In this document: in pieces, positions 6,759 to 15,437 of the stretch
Numbering within the stretch: position 1 is the stretch's first letter
Layout of the letters: every line of letters begins with the position of its first letter
Assembly (NCBI GenBank): GCA_964531505.1
Contig: CAZHDT010000006.1
Coordinates: 1-30,205, forward strand
Origin: UBA6264 sp964531505
GTDB taxonomy: Bacteria > Patescibacteriota > Patescibacteriia > UBA2591 > UBA6264
Direction: 5' to 3'
Length of the DNA stretch: 30,205 bases
Translations under genes and position numbers: made by a program
The notes under the pieces: model-generated
Database searches by the model: none
Seen by the model: the letters and a program-made list of their open reading frames with translations, nothing else
What the model was told of the DNA's origin: nothing

Positions 6759-9700
6759 ATGAGTTCGGTTACTTGGTTTAAGAAAAAGATTTTTATTTCT
6801 TTACTAACTATGTTTTTATTAGTTAGTTTATTTTTTCCTAAAAATGTTCAAGCGCAATTTGTAGTGTCAGATATTCCTTCTTTGCTTTTTCACAAGGGAA
6901 AGTGGGTTGTGGAAAGGTATTGGGAACTTATGAAAAAGGCATGGGAACATGGCGGAGCAGTTGCTTATCGCAACGCGGTTAATGTTTATTTAGGACAAAT
7001 GGCGAAACAAACTGCGGAATGGGTGGCGACTGGAGGTAAAGGACAAAAACCAATGTTTATTACTGACCCGGATTATTGGACAAAAATGGGTGACCAAGTT
7101 TTAGGAAATTGGATTGACGAAACCGCTAAGTCAGTCACTGGTTTTACTGGAAAAAGCCTTTGCGACCCAATTGACCCGACTATTAAATTTAAAATGTTAG
7201 TCGGTTTTGACCCGAAATATCAAGAAATGATGTTTGATCCAAAAGTGCGTTGTTCTTGGAGCACCATTACAGCAAGGGTTATAGAAGCTTCTAAAAAGAA
7301 ACTATTTGATTTTGATATTGAATTAAAACAAGGGCAAGCTGGAACTTATCGCAGTTTTGTTGCGCAGCAAATAGAAAATAATCCTTCAATGGCTTCTTAC
7401 ATTAAAGCGGATTATTTAAGATATTTAGCCAAGTTTGATAATATAAATAAAGAAATTGAACCAGAAATAGATGGATTAGTAGATGTTTTACAAAACAAAG
7501 ATAAATTTTCAAAAAATGATTTATCTTATAGAAAAACAGTTTTAGAAAAATCGTATAATGATTTAAAAACAAATTTAACTGAATTTAAAAATTTACCATA
7601 TATTGGCAAAGCAAAAACGTGTTTTTCAAACGGAAAAGCTGTTTATTGCAAAGATATGCAATGTCGCGATATTTGCGGATTAGCTTCAACTTCCAATCCC
7701 ATTGATGATGAGAATAATTGTGCTACAACCACAAATAATTGCGAAAGTAGATTTAAAAATATTAGTGATGTTGCGGAGAGAATTATTGATGGGAACCAAA
7801 ATATTCTCGATGGGGTTCAAAAAGTTTTATCTTTTTATGAAGATTTAACACCCGATACGCCCGTTAATTTAAAAGATATTAATTCATCTTTTAATCCAGA
7901 AGCCAGTGATATTGCGGTGTCATTTAAAGCAGAAAGCAATTTATTTGAAAAACAAGCAAAAGCGATTGAAAAATCCAAATTTATTCAAGGTTTATCTGGC
8001 GATGTCAACCGATTAACTAGTAAAATTTCCGATTTAACCCTTACCCCAGGAAGCGCTATTAGATCCCAATTTGAGGAATCCATTAAAAAAGGTTCAGCCG
8101 GTCCAGTTGAATATACTGGCGTAGCGGTGGCTGACGCAATTGGGGTATTTACCAACACTTTGGTTAATAAATTATTAAAACAATTATTTGAAAAAGGTTT
8201 TAATCCCGATATTTCTCCTGAAATTGTGGAAAGAAGCGCGCCATTTTTAGGTGATGATCAGGCGAGCGCGGTTAATCCAACTCAAAAACAAAAAGAAGCT
8301 CTTTATTCTGATTTGGCCGTGGCTCAAGTAAAAAGAGGCCAAGAAATTAGCATTTATGATGAATTTACGGTTTGTCCAGATGAAAAGAAATATCGATTGC
8401 CGACAAATTGTTTATTCAATGACAAATTAGCTCGCGCCATGGAAGAAGGTTTAACCATTAGAGAAGCAATGGAATATCTTCCCAGTTTTTTATTAAATCC
8501 AAATGAAACGGTGGGAAAGCCTGGAGTCTATGAGGGATTGTTAAGCTGGTCCAATCTTAAGAAATTAAGGAGATATCGAATTTTTCCCCTTGGTCTAGAA
8601 ATCGCGGCGGAAAAAATATTTAATGGAAGATTGGTTGATATAAATGGAACACCAATAAATAAAGATATATCATTAAAACAGATTGTGGACGAATTTAATA
8701 ATTCTAATCCAGACAATCAATTTTATCATTTAGTTGATCCAAATTGGGTTTTAAAAGCTTCTACTTATCAATGTGGCGCTCAGGGCTATTCAGCTATTCC
8801 TATGGTTGGCAGCGCTCAAAGGCAGGAAACTTGTCTTGATTTACAGGATTGTATTCAGGAAAATGAGCAAGGAGAATGTGAAACTTGGGCTTATTGTACG
8901 CGGGAAAAAAATATTTGGCGAATGGATGGAGTTCCTTGTGATTCTTATTATAATACTTGTCAGTCTTATCGCGATAAAAATAACAAAGAATTTCATTTTT
9001 TGAAAAATACTTTGGATTTTGCTGAATGCAATCAAAACAATGCTGGCTGTCAATGGTATTGTTCTAATTGGGATCAGAACTTAGGAAGTTTGGGAAATTG
9101 GTCTTGTTTAGAGCCCGGAATCTCTCAAAAAATAGACCGCGAAGAAGAATGTGTTTTGTCAAATTTATGCGCTGATAATGATGGTTGCTTGTGTGAAAAA
9201 ATAAGCGATGTTGACGGAATAAAAAGAAGTTGTTTAGTTTCTTATAGTCAAAATCAATGTTCTTATCAGGTTTATATTTCTGTTTCAAATTCGGAAAATG
9301 TTTTGTTGTTTAATAATAAAATAGAGAAATGCTCTGAAAAAGAGGTTGGTTGCCAAGAATATATTAGAACCAAGCCAATAAACAATAAATCAGATTTAGG
9401 AACAAATTTACTTTTTAATGGTGGGTTTGAAATAGATAACGATCAAAATTCTTTTCCCGACCACTGGGAAAGGATGACAATCACTGAGGAGTTAAAGATA
9501 AATCAAAACAGAGATTATGTTCTTTCAGGAAGTAACTCCCTTTATTTAAAAACAAGCGATATTGGACAAGGGATAACAATTTCTAATGCTTTTATTATCC
9601 CGCAAACAGACTACACTTTAACTGCTAATGTTTATACGGTGTCGGGAAAGCCGGCTTTAAGAGTTAATAACGGAGGATTATCAGAACCAAAACAAGGGTC

Positions 9701-12700
9701 TTTAATTGGAAAATGGGAAAAGATTTCCCTTTCTTTTAAAGCCGTTACCAATTTGGTTGATATTATTTTATCAAGCGCGGAAACAAATGGAGAATATTAT
9801 TTTGATAATATTAAATTAGAAGTAGGCTTAGAGTCTTCTTTGTATCAAGATTATGGTCAAGTCAATAAAATTTATTTAAAAGATGCTTTAAATTGTGAAT
9901 CAAAAGAGGTTGGTTGCGAATTATATAAACCAATCAACAATGGTTTAACAATTCCTGGCATTATTAAGGAGCAAGATAAGTGCTCATTAAATTGTTTGGG
10001 CTATGAGACTTTTTTAGAAACGGCATCTAATTTCAATCCAAACTCACGCTGGGTCAATTTTATTCCTTCTCGCGCTAAAACCTGTTTTTTACCAGGATGC
10101 GAAGAGTTTACTAATATGGAAAAGGAAAAGATAGAATATTATTCATATCTTCGCCAATGTGTTAAAACAAATATTCAAGATCAAGCTATTATTGACAATG
10201 ATGGCAGTTCTTTTTCCGCTCCAGTTGACGGTTTCTGCGAATTTTATTACACCTGGGTTGGGTCGGAAAATACTGGCTATCAATTAAAAAAATATTATTT
10301 AAAAAAATCAGACATTCAATATTTAGGAGACCCGGACGCTTTTGGCCCGATAAAAGTGAGTGAAAATCCTAATCCGGAATGGGGTTTATGCGATGAAAAT
10401 CATATTAATAATCCCCATTGCAAGCAGTTTTATGATGCAAATGGAAAGATTTATTATCGCCTTTACAATAATACTATTAGTTGTTCAGCTGATTGTATTT
10501 CTTATCGTCGTTCAGGAGACGAAGAAAGTATTCAAATGGCAATTCCAAGCCAAGGAGAGATTTGTTCTAAAAAAGATTTAAATTGTCGAGAATATCAAGG
10601 GCCCGCTGCTAATAACATTCGCCAAGTATTCAAAGATAATTTTGAATCAAGTGATTTGAAAGACCTTAATAATTGGGATAATGGAGAGATTTCCAATGTT
10701 TCTGTTAATTATCCTGGATATTCAATGCTTTTTGACGCGACTCATTATGGAAAAACAAACCGGGCGGTTTTTAATCTAATCCAGAAAGATAAAACTTATT
10801 TATTATCTTTATGGGTTTATCCAGAAAGGAAAAATTTAACAATTGGTTTTACCTCTTTAGGAGATTTAAAAGAATTTACCAATTTAAAAATAGGCGAATG
10901 GCAAGAAATTAAAGTTGGGCCGTTTTATTTTGAAGATATTGATTCAAATGAAAAATTAACCATTGAAGGAAACGACAGTAATTATTATTTAGACAACATT
11001 ATTTTAACAGAAACTCAAGATAATCTTTATTTAATTAAGGATTCTTGGCAAACGCCTTGTGAATGTGACACTTTAAATAATCATCAGCTTTTTAGCACAA
11101 ACGCGAAAAAATGTTCCGTTGCCAATGTCGCCGATTATTCTATGATTGGCTGTCAAGTTTATCAAGACCGTGCTGGCCAGAAGAATTATTTAAAATCTTT
11201 CAATAAGTTATGTTCAGAAGCCGCGGTTGGTTGCGAAGCATTGATTGACACTAAAAATTCTGCTTGGCCATTTGAAAAAACCTTTAATTTAGAAAATAGT
11301 TCTTCCAAAGATGATGTTTCCGTTTCAGCTGATGAATTAGTTTATTTGATCAATAATTCAAGTAAATCCTGCGACAGCAAAAATAAAGGCTGTCAAAGGT
11401 TTGGCAAGCCCAAAATTGATTCAGACGGCAAAATAATTTCCTATCAAGATGTTTATTTAGTTAATAATCCTGACAAATATCAGAATTCTCCCACCCTTTG
11501 TTTGTTTAAAGATTTGGGCTGTGAAGAGTATCAGGGAGGAATTTATTTCAAGGATCCAAAAGAAAAAATTTGTGAATATCGAAAAGATGTGCCAATTAAT
11601 ACAACTGTAAAATCTGGTTGGTTTAAAATTGGAACCAATCAGCCTTGTTATTATAATTCCAATCAAACTCCCTATGAACCCAATGGTATTACCTATGGAA
11701 TTTATTTTAATAATGAGTCTGGATATAAGGGGTGGGTTGGAGTTTGTCCAGCCAGCCAAACAGGTTGCACAGAGTTTATTGACCCAGCTGGAATTAATTT
11801 GGTAAGCAATTCTGGGTTTGAAGAAGATGATTTTTCAAGAAATTCGGAAAAATTGTATCAATGGTATTTATCTCCCATTGGTTCAGGAATAGAAGTAAAA
11901 CAATTAAATAATAATGGGCAAAATATTCTTGATTTAAATGATCATAGCGGCGGCGCTAATGGTTTTGCCAAGATTTTAATTAAAGCTGAACCCAATATGA
12001 ATTATTTATTGCAAGCCGATGGAAAAAGAATTTCCAGCACATCGGGTACGCAAAGTATTAGTTTGGAATTTTGGGATAGCAGGAGAAATAATAAAATAGT
12101 TGATTATTCAGAAAGTTTTAATTCAATTGATTGGGAAACAAGAAGTATTAATAAAAAGTCTCCCATGGGAACAGGTTATGTTAGAATTATTATTTCAAGT
12201 AGCGGAAGCGGAATAAGTGAATATTATTGGGACAATATCAAACTAATTAATTTAGATTCTAAACAGGGAAAGTATTATTATCTTAATAATGAAAAAATAG
12301 ATAAAACTTTATGCCAGTATCGGGCCGGACTTAAAGAAGGATGTGTTTTATTTAATGATACTTCTAAAAATAAAGATACTCTTTCTTATGATTCTGTGGC
12401 TAGTTATGCTCTTAGTAGGAAAAATAATGATTTATTGGTTTCAGCAATTAGTACTGATTTAGGAAAGGGAGATTCAAATATCGCGATTAAAGTAAGAAGA
12501 GATCGAGTTTGTGGGGAATGGTTAAGTTGTGTTGGTTCTAGAGTAATTTGGGATAAAACCAGCGGTTCTTATCGTAATGAGTGCGAGTTTGTCGGCCGTT
12601 GCCAAGAATTAGTCGGTTCAGGCGAATCAGCTCAATGCGCTCATATTGTCTACGATACTGACCCCCAAGTTTTAACTGAGGATTTATATAAAAATCGGAA

Positions 12701-15401
12701 TGTTTCTTGGTCAGGGATGGATTATTCAGGACATTCTCTTTATAATATGTATCCCGTTGAAAGATTATACGCGGTGGAAGGGACTTGTGTTATTGGTTCA
12801 AAAATAGGAAAAGCTTGTTTTTCAAATAGTGATTGTCCTAATGGGGGCGAAAATAGTTGCCAAATGCAAAATGGAATTTATCAAGTTACTTTTGATGGAA
12901 ATTCCGGCGCCGGAGTAGATGGGTTAGGAAAAACAATTAAAAAAATCTGCCAAATTTTTCCAGAAAAAGATTCCCCTTTCAGTCAAGCAATGGGAGGAGA
13001 GGGTAAAAATTATCCAGAAGTAAATGTTTGTAATGAAACAGGAGGAATAAATTACCATGATTGCCAGTGTTCTTATATTAAAGTTGATTATTCTGGAGTG
13101 ACAAAATATTATAATTATAATAAAACTGATTTTTTCAGGTCTATTTGTGTTAGTGGAAGTAAAGAAGAATTAGGAAATGAATGCTCTACAAATAGTGATT
13201 GTGGTTCTGCTGGACAATGCGCCGCCGTTAACAAGGTTAGTAATTTTGTGGGTATAAGAGGCTGGTGTTTAGAAAAAGACGAATCTCAACTCGCAGGAAT
13301 TGGCGCTTGTTTGACATGGTGGCCAGGACCAGGTATTGGCGACCCGGATATTTCGCAACAAGATCTTGACGCTGGACAGAATCTATCTAACGATACTTAT
13401 TATTGTCTTGAAACAAAAAACAGAAAAATTAACAAAGACCGCTTTTTTTGCGAAGAAGCAGATGGAGAAGGAAATTGTTTGACCATTATTCAAGTTCCCA
13501 AGGACAGCGAAATGATTTCCCAAAATGAAAATTCACCAGCTTTGATAAATTATAAAGAGGAAGGGATTGGAGAATATGAAATAAATCCCCAGACTTCAGT
13601 TAATGGAATTAATTTGTCATCTAATATGAGAGCCATTTTAAATTCAGGAGTAAAGTTTTTAAAAAGTAGTTTTAATCCTACTGGAATGGGTGGCGGAAAA
13701 GTTGGTATAGATTCTTTAAAAAAGTCTTATATTCTCCCGCCTGGAAAATTTATGATCAAATATCAATGGGATGCTCGAACAGCCAAAACAGAAGTAAAAT
13801 CTAGAAACTGGTGTGGCAATAATAACGAATGCGGAAAATGGCGAGCTGATTCAGTTGATTATGACTGGGTGGATTCTTGTAATCGCGAATTTCCTGGTTG
13901 GCACAATATTGATTATGCTTGTTGTTGGGAAGGAACACCTAATTTTGATGGAGACAATAATGATGATAATGACGATGATAAGGACGTTCCGACTTGTTCA
14001 GGGACAAATACATCTCAATGCGGCAGCGCGAGTCTTTCTAAAGAGCGGCGAGCAAAAATATGGTGCAATCCAGGAACAGAATCTTATTATGTTACTTCAG
14101 TTTATGCTAATATAGAATTTGATACAGGGGTGGGCGTAGGTATAATAAAGGGCGTTATCACAGAAACAACTAATTCCGATTTTTATGTTAATGATTATCA
14201 AATTTCTAAAAAATATGACTCAGATTTAAATTATTATCTTTCTTGCGATCAAGCCGTAAATAATAACAAGGGGTGTTTGCAATATTGTGATAAATTGGCC
14301 ATGGCGCCAAAAGATGGAGTCTTAGCGACAGATGAATATTATCAGTGGCAAAAAAGTCCTCAAACAAAACCGCTTAGTGAATTGTTAAAATTAGAATGTT
14401 TTAGCGCTAATAATCCGCAAGAATTAGGCAAAAAATATTGGACTGGTAAAAATATTCTTTTTGAGCTCCCAGATAGCGCTTCCTCAATAAGAGGTGTGGC
14501 TAATCCTTTTTCAGCTATTCGTTTGAGTGATAATAATCTTAATGAACAAGTTTCAGTTGGGTCAGTTGAAAATTATCCTCTTAATATGGCAGGCGCCAAT
14601 GAGTTTTATGGTTGTGCGGGAGATTGCGGGGAGAATAGAGAGGGGTCCATAGCTGAAACAGAAGCAAAAAGAAGGTTAGATGATTTATTTAAAAAATTTG
14701 AAGTTTGGAAGTGGAATGAAACTTCTTATACTAAATTAAGTGATTATGATGCGACAAATATTTCAAGATTTGAAGTTTGGAAGTGGAATAAAACTTCTTA
14801 TACTAAATTAGATGATTATGATGTGCCAAATATTTCAAGAAATGAGGTTAGCGCTGTTAACAAATATCCGAAAATCGGGTCAGTCTCTTGTACTCAACAG
14901 GGGATTTGTTCTTTAATAAATGAGGGACGATTTACTATTGGTGAAAAAGATGAAGGAAATATAATTCGTTCTCGCGATTACCCGGCTATTATAAAATTCT
15001 ATGCTTGGGCAGATAAAGATCATATGCCCTTAAGAGAAATTTCTATTGATTGGTCTGGAAAAGGAGAGTTAAATATGACTTCCCAGTATCAAGTAAAAAT
15101 TAAAAATCATAAAGATGAATGTGTCGGTGATGATTTTGGCAATAGTGTTAATGGTTGTAAACAAGGTTATTTTCAATTTACTTACATTTATACTTGTGGC
15201 GGACAAGGTAGTCCTGGTTGGAATAATAATTGCCCAATAGGAGTTATAAACGCTTGTTGTTTTAAACCAATAGTTTATTTAAAAGATAATTGGGGTTGGT
15301 GTAATGGTAATAATACTTATGCGGGAGACGGAAGTTGTAGCGCCCTCTCAAATGGGATTGGAGGAAATGATTATAATGGGGTAATTGTTATTTATCCTTA
15401 A
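6759..15401 (+). CDS. Giant secreted cysteine-rich multidomain protein (2880 residues)
   Basis: I do not recognise a named family for the whole protein. A signal peptide or anchor spans about 8-32 (KKKIFISLLTMFLLVSLFF then NVQAQF). Residues 33-600 are mostly helical with few cysteines. From about 670 the protein is cysteine-rich: ten paired-cysteine modules (C858/865, 1046/1053, 1109/1114, 1269/1276, 1452/1465, 1485/1492, 1538/1545, 1581/1588, 1663/1670, 1852/1862), seven of them exactly CX6C and mostly reading C-x5-GC-x-x-Y/F. Interspersed are three segments resembling galactose-binding/carbohydrate-binding beta-sandwiches (about 883-1024, 1290-1420, 1679-1833), each ending in YY(F/L/W)DNI. 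Two short C-SNSDC-type knots lie near 2009-2034 and 2130-2156. An Asp/Asn-rich stretch near 2395-2407 may bind calcium. There is no C-terminal membrane helix or sortase motif. Its place directly before the VirB6-like gene suggests a surface adhesin or pilus-tip component of the T4SS-like machine; this is inference. Confidence 0.8.
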   Translation: MSSVTWFKKKIFISLLTMFLLVSLFFPKNVQAQFVVSDIPSLLFHKGKWVVERYWELMKKAWEHGGAVAYRNAVNVYLGQMAKQTAEWVATGGKGQKPMFITDPDYWTKMGDQVLGNWIDETAKSVTGFTGKSLCDPIDPTIKFKMLVGFDPKYQEMMFDPKVRCSWSTITARVIEASKKKLFDFDIELKQGQAGTYRSFVAQQIENNPSMASYIKADYLRYLAKFDNINKEIEPEIDGLVDVLQNKDKFSKNDLSYRKTVLEKSYNDLKTNLTEFKNLPYIGKAKTCFSNGKAVYCKDMQCRDICGLASTSNPIDDENNCATTTNNCESRFKNISDVAERIIDGNQNILDGVQKVLSFYEDLTPDTPVNLKDINSSFNPEASDIAVSFKAESNLFEKQAKAIEKSKFIQGLSGDVNRLTSKISDLTLTPGSAIRSQFEESIKKGSAGPVEYTGVAVADAIGVFTNTLVNKLLKQLFEKGFNPDISPEIVERSAPFLGDDQASAVNPTQKQKEALYSDLAVAQVKRGQEISIYDEFTVCPDEKKYRLPTNCLFNDKLARAMEEGLTIREAMEYLPSFLLNPNETVGKPGVYEGLLSWSNLKKLRRYRIFPLGLEIAAEKIFNGRLVDINGTPINKDISLKQIVDEFNNSNPDNQFYHLVDPNWVLKASTYQCGAQGYSAIPMVGSAQRQETCLDLQDCIQENEQGECETWAYCTREKNIWRMDGVPCDSYYNTCQSYRDKNNKEFHFLKNTLDFAECNQNNAGCQWYCSNWDQNLGSLGNWSCLEPGISQKIDREEECVLSNLCADNDGCLCEKISDVDGIKRSCLVSYSQNQCSYQVYISVSNSENVLLFNNKIEKCSEKEVGCQEYIRTKPINNKSDLGTNLLFNGGFEIDNDQNSFPDHWERMTITEELKINQNRDYVLSGSNSLYLKTSDIGQGITISNAFIIPQTDYTLTANVYTVSGKPALRVNNGGLSEPKQGSLIGKWEKISLSFKAVTNLVDIILSSAETNGEYYFDNIKLEVGLESSLYQDYGQVNKIYLKDALNCESKEVGCELYKPINNGLTIPGIIKEQDKCSLNCLGYETFLETASNFNPNSRWVNFIPSRAKTCFLPGCEEFTNMEKEKIEYYSYLRQCVKTNIQDQAIIDNDGSSFSAPVDGFCEFYYTWVGSENTGYQLKKYYLKKSDIQYLGDPDAFGPIKVSENPNPEWGLCDENHINNPHCKQFYDANGKIYYRLYNNTISCSADCISYRRSGDEESIQMAIPSQGEICSKKDLNCREYQGPAANNIRQVFKDNFESSDLKDLNNWDNGEISNVSVNYPGYSMLFDATHYGKTNRAVFNLIQKDKTYLLSLWVYPERKNLTIGFTSLGDLKEFTNLKIGEWQEIKVGPFYFEDIDSNEKLTIEGNDSNYYLDNIILTETQDNLYLIKDSWQTPCECDTLNNHQLFSTNAKKCSVANVADYSMIGCQVYQDRAGQKNYLKSFNKLCSEAAVGCEALIDTKNSAWPFEKTFNLENSSSKDDVSVSADELVYLINNSSKSCDSKNKGCQRFGKPKIDSDGKIISYQDVYLVNNPDKYQNSPTLCLFKDLGCEEYQGGIYFKDPKEKICEYRKDVPINTTVKSGWFKIGTNQPCYYNSNQTPYEPNGITYGIYFNNESGYKGWVGVCPASQTGCTEFIDPAGINLVSNSGFEEDDFSRNSEKLYQWYLSPIGSGIEVKQLNNNGQNILDLNDHSGGANGFAKILIKAEPNMNYLLQADGKRISSTSGTQSISLEFWDSRRNNKIVDYSESFNSIDWETRSINKKSPMGTGYVRIIISSSGSGISEYYWDNIKLINLDSKQGKYYYLNNEKIDKTLCQYRAGLKEGCVLFNDTSKNKDTLSYDSVASYALSRKNNDLLVSAISTDLGKGDSNIAIKVRRDRVCGEWLSCVGSRVIWDKTSGSYRNECEFVGRCQELVGSGESAQCAHIVYDTDPQVLTEDLYKNRNVSWSGMDYSGHSLYNMYPVERLYAVEGTCVIGSKIGKACFSNSDCPNGGENSCQMQNGIYQVTFDGNSGAGVDGLGKTIKKICQIFPEKDSPFSQAMGGEGKNYPEVNVCNETGGINYHDCQCSYIKVDYSGVTKYYNYNKTDFFRSICVSGSKEELGNECSTNSDCGSAGQCAAVNKVSNFVGIRGWCLEKDESQLAGIGACLTWWPGPGIGDPDISQQDLDAGQNLSNDTYYCLETKNRKINKDRFFCEEADGEGNCLTIIQVPKDSEMISQNENSPALINYKEEGIGEYEINPQTSVNGINLSSNMRAILNSGVKFLKSSFNPTGMGGGKVGIDSLKKSYILPPGKFMIKYQWDARTAKTEVKSRNWCGNNNECGKWRADSVDYDWVDSCNREFPGWHNIDYACCWEGTPNFDGDNNDDNDDDKDVPTCSGTNTSQCGSASLSKERRAKIWCNPGTESYYVTSVYANIEFDTGVGVGIIKGVITETTNSDFYVNDYQISKKYDSDLNYYLSCDQAVNNNKGCLQYCDKLAMAPKDGVLATDEYYQWQKSPQTKPLSELLKLECFSANNPQELGKKYWTGKNILFELPDSASSIRGVANPFSAIRLSDNNLNEQVSVGSVENYPLNMAGANEFYGCAGDCGENREGSIAETEAKRRLDDLFKKFEVWKWNETSYTKLSDYDATNISRFEVWKWNKTSYTKLDDYDVPNISRNEVSAVNKYPKIGSVSCTQQGICSLINEGRFTIGEKDEGNIIRSRDYPAIIKFYAWADKDHMPLREISIDWSGKGELNMTSQYQVKIKNHKDECVGDDFGNSVNGCKQGYFQFTYIYTCGGQGSPGWNNNCPIGVINACCFKPIVYLKDNWGWCNGNNTYAGDGSCSALSNGIGGNDYNGVIVIYP
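14697..14840 (+). repeat. 72-bp in-frame tandem duplication in the giant gene
   Basis: Two adjacent near-identical 72-base units (14697-14768 and 14769-14840) encode 24-residue repeats, residues 2647-2670 and 2671-2694, each starting FEVWKWN and ending NISR. The few differences include substitutions such as Glu/Lys and Ser/Asp. The duplication keeps the frame and looks recent. Confidence 0.9.
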
Positions 15402-15437
15402 TATAAAATACATTTAATTTAATTTTAAATAATAGAA

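Noticed and set aside
8528..9288. Opposite-strand open frames inside the giant gene and similar frames elsewhere
   Set aside because: They lie fully within strong coding regions, have low-complexity or unlikely compositions and no supporting signals, so they are treated as shadows.
12903..12914. Perfect 12-base GC-rich palindrome inside the giant gene
   Set aside because: It encodes an ordinary Ser-Gly-Ala-Gly stretch, has no loop or flanking repeat, and shares no core arrangement with the other palindromes.
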